Positions 46,464 through 57,353 are shown, counted from the stretch's first letter. The stretch is 64,000 nt of DNA from Trichaptum fuscoviolaceum (GCA_910574455.1 CAJSYZ010000003.1:3037250-3101249); one strand, 5' to 3'. Notes: a model not told the origin generated them from the letters alone. Numbers and translations: made by a program.

Positions 46464-46753
46464 GGGGTTAATTTATCTGTATATATTTTTTTGTGCTTTA
46501 ATTTTTTGTTGTGTTTGCTGCGAAGAATGAAATGGACATTCGTGTTTTTGTGTTTTTCTTGGTGTGAAAAAATAAATAAATGGACTGATTGAGAATGAAG
46601 AGAAATCGACAAAGTGAATCGTTAGGGTGGTGTTACAAGAGCGAAGGGAAATGTTTTCGGGTTTTCTTGTGTGTCGTGTTGGAGTCTATTGGAATAAAGG
46701 GTGTGTAAAAAATGAGAAAATATATAACAGATTGGACTTAAGAGAGGATTTTA
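46464..46753. other. AT-rich spacer between antisense gene and integrase
   Basis: The 3' ends of the plus-strand gene and the minus-strand integrase face each other across 290 bp of AT-rich sequence with T-runs. It probably carries both transcription ends. No coding signal. Confidence 0.55.
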
Positions 46754-48119
46754 TTAAGTGGTTGGTTTCGGTTTGTTGGGGTATCGTTTGTGGAAGATAG
46801 CGACGAGGTCGTGTGCGTTGGTGACGCTGGGTACGGATTGCCAGGAGGGATCGTCGTATCCGCGCCATTGGACGAGATATTCAAAGCGTTTGCGACGTTT
46901 GTTGTACCGGGAATCGAGGATTTCTTCGACTTCGTATTCGACGTCGTCGTTAATTTCGATGGGTGGTGGTGGATCTTGGGTGCGGTTCGGGAAAGGGTTC
47001 GGGGAATGGGGTTCGAGAAGCGAAACATGGAATACGTTGTGGAGGGCCTTGAGTTCGAGTGGGAGGCCTATACGTCGGGCGTGGCTGGAAACGATCTCAA
47101 GGATGGGGAAAGGCCCGATGCGTTTGTGGTCGAGTTTCTTCATGGGTCGACGGGTGCGGATGTTGCGAGTGTCGAGCCATACGAGGTCGCCGGGTTTGAA
47201 GTCGGGAATTGGGGATCGTCGATGCGTCGTGTTGTGCTGATATTGTTGTATGGTAACTTGCAATTGTTCCTTGAGGTAAGCGTGGACGTCTGCGATGTCG
47301 GATGCTGCGTCAGCTGCTGCGGCTGAAGGGACATCTGCAATGGAGATTGTCAGATTGGGGTGGTAACCTTTGTTCGCGAAAAATGGTGAGATCCCGGTGG
47401 CAGAGTGAGTCGTGTTGTTGTACGCGAATTCTGCAAGGGGCAGGAGGTCGGACCAATCGTCTTGTTGGTAGTTGACGTAGATGCGAAGGTATTGTTCGAG
47501 AATTTGATTGATGCGTTCGGTTTGCCCATCTGTCTCCGGGTGGTATGCTGTGGAGAGGTTAGATTTGATGTTGAGTAGTTTGCATAGGGAAGCCCAAAAA
47601 CGGGACACAAAATGCTTTCCGCGGTCGGAAACGATGTCGTTGGGGACGCCGTGTTTGGAGAATACGTGACGGAGGAAAAGCTGAGCGAGGCCTGGGGTAT
47701 TGAGGGTTTTAGTGGTGGGGATGAATAGCGCCATTTTCGTGAGTCGATCGAACGATGACGAGGATAGAGTCGAAGTCGTTACTGGAGGGAAGTCCTTCGA
47801 TGAAGTCCATGGAAATGGAACTCCATGGTCGATCGGGAATGTCGAGGAAGCGGAGTGGTCCGTAGGGTTTGTGTCGGGATGCTTTCGCGCGTTGGCATGC
47901 GGGACAGGATTTGACAAATGACGTAACGAATTGTTCGAGTTTCGGCCAGTTGTATCGTCGTTTAATGAGTTGCATGGTTTTACGAATGCCGGGGTGTCCT
48001 GCCAGTGCGTGGTCGTGATGTGTCTGGGTGATAAGGAGGCGAAGGTCTTTGTGATCAGTCCTGCCAGCTAGTTCATTGAATGAAATACAGCATTTGCTGA
48101 ATGTATTAGAGACACTCAT
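46754..48119 (-). pseudogene. Chromovirus integrase with chromodomain, frameshifted and separated from RT by an insertion
   Basis: The 3' part of pol. The zinc-binding N-domain is visible (THHDHALAGHPG, then SCPACQRAK), followed by the DDE core: ISMDFIEGLP (first Asp), IVSDRGKHFVSRFW (second Asp) and YHPETDGQTERINQ (Glu). The C-terminal chromodomain reads VEEILDSRYNKRRKRFEYLV with QWRGYDDPSWQ, which targets integration to modified chromatin. The frame changes near 47751 in the sequence between LVIV and DRLTK; a single extra base there explains it. Upstream, reading passes into the palindromic element at 48056. The gene is therefore broken twice, and translation from RT cannot reach it. Confidence 0.9.
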
Positions 48120-50914
48120 TGAATGAGATTACAGCATTTGCTGCATGATATAGAGCAGCTGATTGAATGAGGTACAGCATTGCTGTAAAACATTTATTGC
48201 ATTTGCCTCAGCAAATGCTTGCCCCGCCCTATATAGGGCAAGCCAGCGTTGCTGCACTCTGATGTAGTGGATGCATACCTAGGAAATACTAGGCCTGCAA
48301 TACCTATTGGGAATATAGCACTGGATAATAGATTAATACATTTGTATACCCACCGCTTTTTTGAGTTAATTATAGCTTTCAGGCACTGCTGATTGACAGA
48401 TTGCTGTAATACATCAGAAAATCATAATTTCCGCCTGTTTTGGGATATGAGGCACATCAGGGTCCTGGACCCTGAGGTCTGGCAGGTTCCAGGTCACTTG
48501 GTGCCGCTTTAGAGGAGGCCGTGGGAATAAACTCAAATTAACCTTTGCAGATGCTACAGGCCTTTTTAAATAGCACGAAAATAACCAAAAAATCAGAAAA
48601 TATTCCTGGACACTGCCGCTTCGCCCTAGCGTGGGAACTACGCTTCTGGACGACCATATTAGGGTGCCATTATGCTCTGGGCCCTCCTGGGCCCTTCCTA
48701 AAGCGGTAAAAATCATCATAAAATAGATAATTATATTCATTTGCACCTGCATATATGCAGGCTTCCTCTGGGCTTACTAGCAGCCAATAAAATACACTAA
48801 AATCGAAATATATTGGTAGAAGCATAACAAACACAATCTGGCTAGCTAAATATGGTAATACTAGCTGGGAACATGTGTAGAATAGCATAACATGTTCTAT
48901 TTTTAATACATAACATGTGGGGCCCATTGCACCACATTGGGGTACCTCCAGAATGCAAATTTTGATAGGAATGCAATGTGACGTACTAGAAGAGCTGAAA
49001 CGGGCTTTAACGGCGCCAAAATACGCATTTTTCATATTGTTACAGATTATTCTTTTATTTAAATGTTATTTTTGTTACAGCACTTCTACTGTATGTAATG
49101 GCATGTATAAATAGCCAAAATGATACAGAACGACTAGGAGAGCAATAATAAGAGCTTAGAATAGCTTCGCGGTGACTATATATAGCTCTAACACACTAAC
49201 TATTTTCAGAGTGCATGCAATTATTGTTAGTCATTCCTATGCATGTATGTACACTGTGTCTATGTTCTGAAAGCTTTAAATAGCTCTCTATATATACTTC
49301 TCATGCTGTACGAGGTTTCGCGGCAATCGGAGCTCATTTCAAATTGATATAAGGCATACATGTTTCGGAAAGATAGGTCAATTTTAATTTATTGGGAGGG
49401 TTATGGGTCAGGCACATAGTGCCAAACATTCACTATGACTATCCTAAACATAATACAAATGCATGTTTGGAATGGCCTTGGAATGTGGAAGTCATATTTA
49501 ACATTGTAGGATGAGATGCTATGTGTGATATTAGAAGGTACATGTCTTGTCAGAAACACATATAACTTACAGTTTCCACCTGCATCCCAAACATGCATTT
49601 GTAATATGTTTAGGATACTTATAGTGAATGTTTGGCACAGTGTGCCTGACCCATAACCCTCTGGATAAATTAAAATTAACCATTCTTTTCGAAAATTGTA
49701 TGGCTTATATCAATTTGAAATGAGCTCCGATTGCCGCGAAACCTCGTACAGCATGAGAAGTATATATAGAGAGCTATTTAAAGCTTTCAGAACATAGACA
49801 CAGTGTACATACATGCATAGGAATGACTAACAATAATTGCATGCACTCTGAAAATAGTTAGTGTGTTAGAGCTATATATAGTCACCGCGAAGCTATTCTA
49901 AGCTCTTATTATTGCTCTCCTAGTCGTTCTGTATCATTTTGGCTATTTATACATGCCATTACATGCAGTAGAAGTGCTGTAACAAAAATAACATTTAAAT
50001 AAAAGAATAATCTGTAACAATATGAAAAATGCGTATTTTGGCGCCGTTAAAGCCCGTTTCAGCTCTTCTAGTACGTCACATTGCATTCCTATCAAAATTT
50101 GCATTCTGGAGGTACCCCAATGTGGTGCAATGGGCCCCACATGTTATGTATTAAAAATAGAACATGTTATGCTATTCTACACATGTTCCCAGCTAGTATT
50201 ACCATATTTAGCTAGCCAGATTGTGTTTGTTATGCTTCTACCAATATATTTCGATTTTAGTGTATTTTATTGGCTGCTAGTAAGCCCAGAGGAAGCCTGC
50301 ATATATGCAGGTGCAAATGAATATAATTATCTATTTTATGATGATTTTTACCGCTTTAGGAAGGGCCCAGGAGGGCCCAGAGCATAATGGCACCCTAATA
50401 TGGTCGTCCAGAAGCGTAGTTCCCACGCTAGGGCGAAGCGGCAGTGTCCAGGAATATTTTCTGATTTTTTGGTTATTTTCGTGCTATTTAAAAAGGCCTG
50501 TAGCATCTGCAAAGGTTAATTTGAGTTTATTCCCACGGCCTCCTCTAAAGCGGCACCAAGTGACCTGGAACCTGCCAGACCTCAGGGTCCAGGACCCTGA
50601 TGTGCCTCATATCCCAAAACAGGCGGAAATTATGATTTTCTGATGTATTACAGCATTCTGTCAATCAGCAGTGCCTGAAAGCTATAATTAACTCAAAAAA
50701 GCGGTGGGTATACAAATGTATTAATCTATTATCCAGTGCTATATTCCCAATAGGTATTGCAGGCCTAGTATTTCCTAGGTATGCATCCACTACATCAGAG
50801 TGCAGCAACGCTGGCTCGCCCTATATAGGGCGGGACAAGCATTTGCTGAGGCAAATGCAATAAATGTTTTACAGCAATGCTGTACCTCATTCAATCAGCT
50901 AGCTGGCAGCAGTG
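48057..50914. mobile_element. Palindromic non-autonomous DNA transposon, hAT-like (2.86 kb)
   Basis: The bases TTGTGATC at 48049-48056 are repeated at 50915-50922 as an 8-bp target duplication. The sequence between is a giant inverted repeat with arms of about 1.35-1.4 kb and a centre near 49528 with a loop of roughly 110 bases (about 49472-49585). Removing the element and one duplication restores an open pol frame reading VPDHKDLR, strong proof of the borders. The ends read CACTGCTGCCAGC on one side and AGTCCTGCCAGC on the other; 8-bp duplications and such ends fit the hAT superfamily. No transposase is encoded; short frames in the arms occur in mirror pairs. The left arm has an extra 86 bp made of repeated subterminal units (CATTGAATGA, ACAGCATTTGCTG). 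Confidence 0.9.
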
Positions 50915-53399
50915 TTGTGATCGGGAACGTATAGGCGTTGATCGTAGAGTAGTCGACCGTGGGAGTCCCGAGAGAATTTGTCGTTTGCGGGATTGTGGTC
51001 GAGTTCTGCGAGTTTGGATTGTGTGAAGCTGTCATTGCGTATGCCTTCGTCGAGTTGGGATTGGAGAACTGTGGAATCTAGGATGAGGGTCGCGAGAAGG
51101 TGGTGTGGTTGTAGGATTTGGCGTTGGTTGAGGTCGTTGAGTGTTTCGCGTTCTTCGCCTCTAGGGTACATGTCGCGGCGTCGTGTGAAGACGTCGGGTT
51201 TGGTGCCAAGTTTCCCGGAGCGATGACGGATGTGGAAATCGTAGTCTTCAAGTTGTTCTGACCATCGGGCTTGGCGGCGATTGAGGCGTCGCTTCTCAGT
51301 GAAATGTTTGAGGTTTTCGTGATCAGAGAAGACTTCGATGCAGTGACGGGAGCCTTCCAGGTAGTGGCGCCAGTGGTCGAAGGAGTCGACGACGGCCAAG
51401 AGTTCTTTGTCGTGGATGTCGTAGTTCTGTTCTGCTGGTGTCATGGTGCGGGAGAAGAAGGCGATAGGGTGAAGGTCGTTGTCGGCGGCCTTGAGTTGAG
51501 AGAGGATAGCGCTGATGGCAAAGTCGGAGGCGTCGGTTTCTACGACTGAGGGGTCGTCGGGATTGAAGTGGGCGAGCACGGGTGCGGTCTGGAACGCGCG
51601 TTTGAGTTTGTCGAATGCTATCTGGGCTTCGTCTGACCACTTGAAGGGGATGTCTTTGCGGGTGAGTGAAGTGAGTGGTTTGACGATGTTGGAGTATTTG
51701 TCGATGAATCGTCGATAGAAATTGGCGAAGCCAAGGAAGGATTGAACTTCCCGCACGTTTCGAGGAATGGGCCATGATTCGATGACTTGCGTTTTGGCGG
51801 GGTCCATGGATACGCCGTCGGGGGAAACGATGAAACCAAAGTATTCGACGGAGGTTGTGTGAAATAGACATTTCTCCGTTTTTGCGTGCAAGTTGTGGGC
51901 GCGTAGTCGTTCCAGAACGAGGCGAACATGTTCTTTGTGTTTGGCGGGATCCTTACTGAAGATCAGGATGTCGTCTAGATAAATGACAACGAAATCGTCA
52001 GTCATGTCCTTGAAAATGTCATTCATAAAGTGTTGGAATGTGGCCGGGGAGTTGGTCATCCCGAATGGCATGACGAGGTATTCGAAGGAGCCGTATCGCG
52101 TTCGGAATGCTGTCTTCCACTCGTGTCCCGCAGCGATGCGGACATTGTTGTATCCTGCGCGTAGGTCGATCTTGGTGAAGATTTTGGCTTTTTTCATGCG
52201 GTCGAGGAGGTCGTTGATGAGGGGTAGAGGGTATCGGTTTTTTCGGGTGATTTTGTTGAGTCCTCGGTAGTCGACGCAGAGGCGGAGTGACCCGTCTTTT
52301 TTCTTAGCGAACAATATTGGTGCTCCGGCTGGGGAGTTCGAAGGGCGTATGAAGCCTTTACGAAGATTGTCGTCCAGGTATTCGCGAAGTGCCTTGAGCT
52401 CGGTTTCAGAAAGGGAGTAGATCGGTCCGTACGGGGGATTTGTTTGAGGTTCGAGGTCGATGGTGTGGTCGTAGGGGCGGTGTGGTGGAATGCGATCTGC
52501 TTCGCCTTCTGAGAACACGTCAGCGTAGTCATGATAATCTGGTGGGACGATGCGCTCAAAAGTTTCTCGTTCTTCCGGTGACATGCGAATTGGTTTGGTT
52601 GATGCGGTCATTCCGTGTGCTGGGAACTGGGTAGGTGGTTCGGGATCGGGAAATGCTTCCGGGAAAATTTCGCGAGTTGTCATTTTGAAGCATTTGGCCC
52701 CTTTGTCCCGTAAAAGTTGAAACGCGGCTGCGTTGATTAATTTGATGTCGGGTTTGACAAACTCGGGTTTTGTCGAGTCGGGTGGGAGTTGAATCCCGTG
52801 TGGGGAAGGGGAGGTTGGCGCTGTTGGAGCGCCGCAGACTGGTTCAGGATTGAGAGCAGCTGCGTTGTAGTCGGGATCATCGCGGCGGGCCTGTATGAAA
52901 TCAAGGATTAGTTTGTCTTCTTTGGGTATCTTACTCGAGATGGTCGGGATTTTCATGCGAAGTTTGCGCCAATCGATGCGGGGATTGTGTTCTTGAAGCC
53001 AGGGGAATCCCAGGACGATGGGTGCTGAGTGGTGAAGAGGTGTGAGGAGAAAATCGACTTCGTGGTTTTCGCCTGTTGGGAGTTGGATGGAGAGAGTGGT
53101 GTTGTGAGTGATGGATCCTGTTGTCGCGATGCTACCGTCGAATAGTTGTAGCGTGATGGGATTGGGTATAGGGTGGAGTAGTGTGGTTTCGGGAATGATA
53201 GCGGGATCGATGAAGTTGTCGCTCGCCCCGGAGTCGAGAAGAGCGCGTATCGGCGTGGCAGAGATGTCGGGAATAGATAGATCCAGGAAGAAAGCATTAG
53301 CGGGGCAGGTGGCGCGGACATAAGTTATGAGGGGATAGGTGGTTGCGCAGGTTGGGGATTGACGATCCTGGTTCTGCGCTGGTTCGTCCGGATCGTCTA
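50899..53399 (-). CDS. Chromovirus pol: aspartic protease, reverse transcriptase, RNase H (3' truncated by insertion)
   Basis: The frame opens where the capsid frame closes (about 53399) and is one base back (-1) relative to it. The protease motif RALLDSGASDNFID is followed by IVLGFPWLQEHNPRIDW. The RT domain has RMSPEERETF and PPYGPIYSLSETELKALREY, then FIRPSNSPAGAPILFAKKKD, SLRLCVDYRGLNKITRKNRY, MPFGMTNSPATFQHFMND and the catalytic VIYLDDILIFS. RNase H follows: VVETDASDFAISAILSQ, YDIHDKELLAVVDSFDHWRH, and HRSGKLGTKPDVFTRR. The reading then enters the palindromic element and stops after YVPDHNTAAS. In an intact element it would continue into integrase. A methionine at 52956 is internal and not the likely start. 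Confidence 0.93.
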
Positions 53400-54313
53400 C
53401 TCGTTTTCCGGGGTGGTGTCTTCTTCGTCTTCGTCTGGAGCTTCTTCTTCGTTTTCAATGTCATCGTGTGGTTGGTCTTCCTCTTGGTCAGTTTCGGGAT
53501 CTGGCGTGTCTTGGTAGGAGAAGGTGAGTCGGCCTTGGCGGGTGTTGCTGGGACAAGCGCGTGCAATGTGGCCTGGTTTGCCGCAGTTAAGGCAGAGATT
53601 CTCTTCTCGACGTCGGGTTCGTTCCTCGTTGGTGAGTCGTCCGTCTGGACCTATTATGGATTTCTTTGTCGTGTCGGGGTTTTCGCGAGATTTGTTGGGA
53701 GTCGTACTGGTATTCGGGTTGGTGGAATTCGATGGTCGGGATCGTGGGTTGTCGGTACGAGGGGTAATACGCCTTGTGAAGCGCTTTTCGAACTCGCGTT
53801 CCCAGTAGCGGTGATCGTATTCGATGGCTTTGAGTCGTAGTTGGTCGAATCGATCTGGTCGCCCATGAGTTGTAAATTGGTCTTTGATGCGTTCTGCGAT
53901 ATTGTCGTAGAACTGAGTGCATAACGCGGAGTTGTTCCAACCCGTGTCATACGCGTACTTCATGAATTGAAGAATGTATTTGCTGACGCGCCCGTTTTCA
54001 GGCATGATAAGTTGTTTAATGAGGCGCGCGGCGGAGAAGCTGATGTACGGGTCTCCAAACATGCCGTTTAGACCTTGAACGAAGAGGGACCAGTCAGCGC
54101 GCATGGGGTTATAGTCGTGTTCCGTGAGGACTGTTGTCCACCATTCTTGAGCGTCTCCCGTGAAGTTGGAAGCTGCGTAGGCTATTTGCGTGCGGTCGTC
54201 GGGAAATGATTCGGGGTCTAGGTCGAATATCTGGTAACATGCGGCGAGAAAAGTGCGCAGCTTGACGGCTCCTGAATTACCCATTGCGAGTCCCGAGAAT
54301 TTTTCTGGTGCTG
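53397..54313 (-). CDS. Chromovirus gag: capsid and CCHC zinc knuckle
   Basis: A frame of about 300 residues carries the retrotransposon gag domain (VKLRTFLAACYQIFDLDPES, then AYAASNFTGDAQEWW and the helical MFGDPYISFSAARLIKQLIM) and a nucleocapsid-type zinc knuckle CLNCGKPGHIARAC near its C-terminus, ending in an acidic tail. The first ATG in frame is at 54284, but homology-like sequence (ITAPEKFSGLA) continues upstream to the slippery site at 54317-54323. The protein is therefore probably made as a -1 frameshift extension of ORF1. A second -1 step would be needed to enter pol near 53400. Confidence 0.9.
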
Positions 54314-54323
54314 TTATTTTGGG
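54314..54323 (-). promoter_or_regulatory. Candidate -1 ribosomal frameshift site C CCA AAA before TAA
   Basis: Reading ORF1 in frame gives GTC CCA AAA TAA. The heptamer C CCA AAA fits the X XXY YYZ rule for tandem slippage. A -1 shift here enters the capsid frame at once (ATA ACA GCA, residues ITA). The alternative is a 1-bp length error or mutation in the A4 run. Confidence 0.55.
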
Positions 54324-56512
54324 ACTTTGCGGCGTTGTGGTTGGCGAAACGGGTCGAAGGTGGCATTAGGAAGGGGTTCATCCTCATCGTAGTAGTGGGT
54401 GGTGTTTGGGTCGTCGTCTGGTGGTCCTCCTCCTCCTCCTCCTCCTGGAAAGAATGGTCGTCGCCCTGGTGGTCCTCCTCCTGGTGGGCCGCCTCCTGGT
54501 GGTCCGCCTCCTGGGGTTCTACCGCCTGGTGGTCCTCCTCCTGGTGGTCCTCCTCCTGGTGGTCCTCCTCCTGGTGGTCCTCCTCCTGGTGGGCCTCCAT
54601 AATATCCTCCCCCTCCAGAGTTTCCTCTGCCCGGAAATCTATCGTCGGGATATTCGTTTCCCTGGAATCCTCTATCGAACTTGTCGCCTTTCGGGAATCC
54701 ATCACCGGGATTTCTGCCTGGGAATCCACCACCGGGATTTCCGCCTGGGAACCCGCCACTAGGGTTTCTGTTAGGGAAGTCCCTATCTGGATTTCCCCCT
54801 CCCGGGAATCCTCTACCGGGGTGTCTTCTGTTTGGTTGGTCGTTTACGGAATAGTGGTCGCTGGGCGAGTTAGGCGGATAGGTTTCCCGTCCCCGTAGTT
54901 GCGGCGTTTGTGGTCGTTGTCCCGAGTCAAACGCTGTGTTCTGTTGTCTAGCCATCCTGGCAGGGAGATGCGGTGCCGGTTCGCGTCGTGGATCGTGTCT
55001 GATAGGTGAGGAGGGATGGTAGTGCGGGTTTGATACTTCGGGAATGTAGTCGGGAATTGGTTGAGGGGAGTAATAGGACGTTGGAGAGGAATGGGGAGGA
55101 GTAGCTTCGTACGGTTGGTTCCGTCGATTTCGTACGTCTTCTTCATCCGTTACTGATTCGATAAATGCGTGGAGAGGTGGTGTTTGGATGGTGGGTTCGA
55201 AGAAGGAAGGGTTGATAACGGGGTAGAAGGGCGCCTGGGGGTTTGGAATAGGGAAGTACCCATGGGGATTGTTGTGTTCGGGAATTCTCTCTCGAAACTC
55301 TGAAGGTGTAGTGGAGGAGGGGCGATTCGGGATGTGAGCTGGTGCACTATGGCTGCCTCGTGTCGACGTAATGTGGGTTGCGCTACTGTGTGTACTTGGC
55401 AGTGGGATGTCCGCGGGGTTGGCGTCATAGACCGCTGAACGTGTCTCTTCCGGGATGGGTTGTAGGTGAGTGTTAACAGATGAACCCGTTGGAAAACGAG
55501 CATGGGGTTCGTATGAAGAATGTCGCGTAACTCTAGGGTGATGAGCCTCGACCGGCGTGGCCTGAGGTGTTGTTCGCTCGGTGTAGGTCGAGTATCCCGT
55601 AGGCCAAGGGTTAGTGGGTGAGCGTTCGGGATGCTGGACGGGATTTCCACGGTTACGCTCGGGAAACGGGCTGTTTGTAGCGCGACCGGGAATTTGTCTT
55701 TCGTACATGTTTTCGGGATTCTGTCCGGGAACTCCGCGCGTGGGAGTGTAACCGGGGAATGGGCTCTCGGGAGCGCGTTCATACCGCTGTTGGGTAGTTT
55801 CGTAATCTCGACCGGGATTCGTGTAGTCTTGAGCACGTCCGGGGAATGGGCTTTCGTAAGCGCGTTGATAGTCGTGTTGGAAGTTGTTTTCCCCGGGGGC
55901 GCGTTCGGGAATGCGTTCGGGAAAAGTGGTCGAATTCGCTTGGGGGCTGAACGTTTGCCACGGAACTGTCTGGGGGGAATTGGGATTATAAGGTTCAGTG
56001 CGTTGCAAATACGGATCGGAGAAGAAATTCTGAAGAGGACTGGGTTGGCGAGCTCTCGGTGTAGAGCTGACCAGGGGATTTTGATTCTGTGATGGCCGTA
56101 GCGAAAAGATCGATTGTCTGGCTGGCGGTTCTTCAATGTGTCCTGAGGGCAGAATGGATCGGATAGCATCGAGGTTGCTTTGCGATCGTCGAGAGGTGAC
56201 ATTTCGGCTAGCTTGTGCGGGGAATGGTGGGGTTTCGAGATTGCGAGGTTGAAAGCGAGATGGCTGAGGGGTACTGGGGGGAATCAAAGGTTGTCTGATG
56301 TCAGGGGTCCTGGGAGTCGTGTCCCGGAAAGTTGGCAGAATAGGAGTCGTAGGTTGCGATCTGCCCATACGAACTCGGTTGTTCGAAGACTGATTAACTG
56401 GTGTATCTGGGGATTCAAAAAGGCCTGCTACAGAGGCATTGGCAGCATCCGCCTCCGCAGAGAAGGGGTGCTCCGGGGAGAAGCGAGTGTTTTCGGCAAA
56501 CGTATAAGACAT
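54314..56512 (-). CDS. Chromovirus ORF1: large Pro/Gly/Arg-rich N-terminal gag region
   Basis: A 732-residue open frame begins only 32 bp inside the 5' LTR (MSYTFAENTRFSPEHPFSAE). It is disordered, rich in Pro, Ser, Arg and Asn, with many repeated PGR/PER and TPR-like units and no folded domain recognised. The C-terminal part holds a run of PPGGG repeats followed by DDDPNTTHYYDEDEPLPNAT and the end RRKVPK. In position it corresponds to an N-terminal gag extension; it may drive assembly or RNA binding through low-complexity contacts. It ends at the slippery heptamer and is then followed, in the -1 frame, by the capsid. Confidence 0.8.
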   Translation of the reverse strand: MSYTFAENTRFSPEHPFSAEADAANASVAGLFESPDTPVNQSSNNRVRMGRSQPTTPILPTFRDTTPRTPDIRQPLIPPSTPQPSRFQPRNLETPPFPAQASRNVTSRRSQSNLDAIRSILPSGHIEEPPARQSIFSLRPSQNQNPLVSSTPRARQPSPLQNFFSDPYLQRTEPYNPNSPQTVPWQTFSPQANSTTFPERIPERAPGENNFQHDYQRAYESPFPGRAQDYTNPGRDYETTQQRYERAPESPFPGYTPTRGVPGQNPENMYERQIPGRATNSPFPERNRGNPVQHPERSPTNPWPTGYSTYTERTTPQATPVEAHHPRVTRHSSYEPHARFPTGSSVNTHLQPIPEETRSAVYDANPADIPLPSTHSSATHITSTRGSHSAPAHIPNRPSSTTPSEFRERIPEHNNPHGYFPIPNPQAPFYPVINPSFFEPTIQTPPLHAFIESVTDEEDVRNRRNQPYEATPPHSSPTSYYSPQPIPDYIPEVSNPHYHPSSPIRHDPRREPAPHLPARMARQQNTAFDSGQRPQTPQLRGRETYPPNSPSDHYSVNDQPNRRHPGRGFPGGGNPDRDFPNRNPSGGFPGGNPGGGFPGRNPGDGFPKGDKFDRGFQGNEYPDDRFPGRGNSGGGGYYGGPPGGGPPGGGPPGGGPPGGGPPGGRTPGGGPPGGGPPGGGPPGRRPFFPGGGGGGGPPDDDPNTTHYYDEDEPLPNATFDPFRQPQRRKVPK
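54466..54598 (-). repeat. 15-bp tandem repeat coding PPGGG units
   Basis: On the plus strand the unit is CTGGTGGTCCTCCTC, repeated about eight to nine times with minor changes. It encodes the PPGGG array near the end of ORF1. Arrays like this change length easily by slippage. Confidence 0.85.
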
Positions 56513-56544
56513 ACTTCGGTCTCTGAGTAAGGACTCGAATATAC

Positions 56545-57353
56545 TGTCAGGCCCGGACCCAAGCCTTGCCTAAGGGTGGTCGCGAGTTGAGAAAGCCGAG
56601 CGAGAACGGAAAGGCGAAAGAAACACGAAGACGAATAGCAAGAGACCAAGTAGTCGGGATCTGGGTCGAAGTTCCCACGAGCAGTGATCCGGGATTCGAC
56701 GCGGGATCCTATTCGGGTTTTGGGAATTTAGAGTCTGAGAGCGAGAAGAGTGTATAACGACGAGAGTAAGATCATAGAGTGAAGCAAGGATGGATCTCGA
56801 GAGCCTAGCTCGTAAAGTAGCCTAAAGACTTATGATATTCGAGTCGAGAGATACATGACGAGTTTCTACAAGTTTATATACGCGTAAGAGTCTGAGATAA
56901 GAAATGGGGAGTAAGATGTGTTTTCGGGGCGTGGAGGTGAGTCGTGTAGTGACACGCGGGATTCGGAGAATAATCGTGGGGCGTGTAGCTTACACGAGGA
57001 ACCGGGAATGTATGTTAGAACAAAGGGAAACGGGAATGTGATCAGAGTGATTTGAAAATGGTGATAAAGGATAATAGATAGATTTCGGGGTTTTACGGGA
57101 ATGAAGTGGGAATGAATGGTAGTCTGGGGCGTGGTACTGTCAGAATGTCCGTAGGGCGTGTTCGTAAGGCGTGTTCGTAAGGCGTGTTCGTAAGGCGTGG
57201 TTGTGGAACGTGTTCGTGATGTTTGTCGTGTATTTGGAAATGTTTGGCTTGGGGTCCGGGTTGCGGGATCCGGGACCGGATGTCGGGATTGATGTCGGGT
57301 TTAGTGATGGCGCGGGAATGTTTGTTCGTAGGGTCTTAGGTGTCGTCGTGACA
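56545..57353 (-). repeat. 5' LTR of the chromovirus (right end in window)
   Basis: 809 bp, TGTCAGGCCCGG to GTCGTGACA, matching the LTR at 43290-44099. Differences seen: TTTGGG here against TTTCGGG there, GGTTGTGG against GGTCGTGG, and GTTCGT against GTTTGT near the end. The sequence directly inside it (minus strand GTATATTCGAGTCC) does not match a primer-binding site that I recognise. Confidence 0.95.

Larger units (their letters stand above)
43290..57353 (-). mobile_element. Ty3/Gypsy chromovirus, 14.06 kb, with LTRs, extra antisense gene and nested DNA element
   Basis: Two long terminal repeats bound the element, each beginning TGTCA and ending TGACA. The host bases ACACC at 43285-43289 are repeated at 57354-57358, a 5-bp target-site duplication. 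Coding order on the minus strand is ORF1, capsid/zinc knuckle, protease-RT-RNase H, integrase with chromodomain, which is the Ty3/Gypsy chromovirus order. A plus-strand gene lies between integrase and the 3' LTR. Without the nested palindromic insertion (48057-50914 plus one 8-bp duplication) the element would be about 11.2 kb. The LTRs differ at only three positions noticed by eye (two substitutions, one 1-bp indel), so insertion was recent. Despite this the integrase is frameshifted and interrupted, so this copy is probably unable to move by itself. Confidence 0.95.

Noticed and set aside
48414..48752. 112-codon open frame in the hairpin element, with an identical copy on the other strand at 50305-50643
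   Set aside because: The pair is a simple consequence of the inverted repeat. There is no start context, domain or transposase motif.
54284..54898. Plus-strand frames opposite ORF1 rich in Trp/Ser or Gly/Pro
   Set aside because: They are antisense readings of the PPGGG-coding tandem repeat.
56525..56544. TTCGAGTCC next to the 5' LTR, resembling a tRNA T-arm
   Set aside because: No other tRNA arms fold around it, and it is not complementary to a tRNA 3' end starting with TGG, so it is neither a tRNA gene nor a clear primer-binding site.
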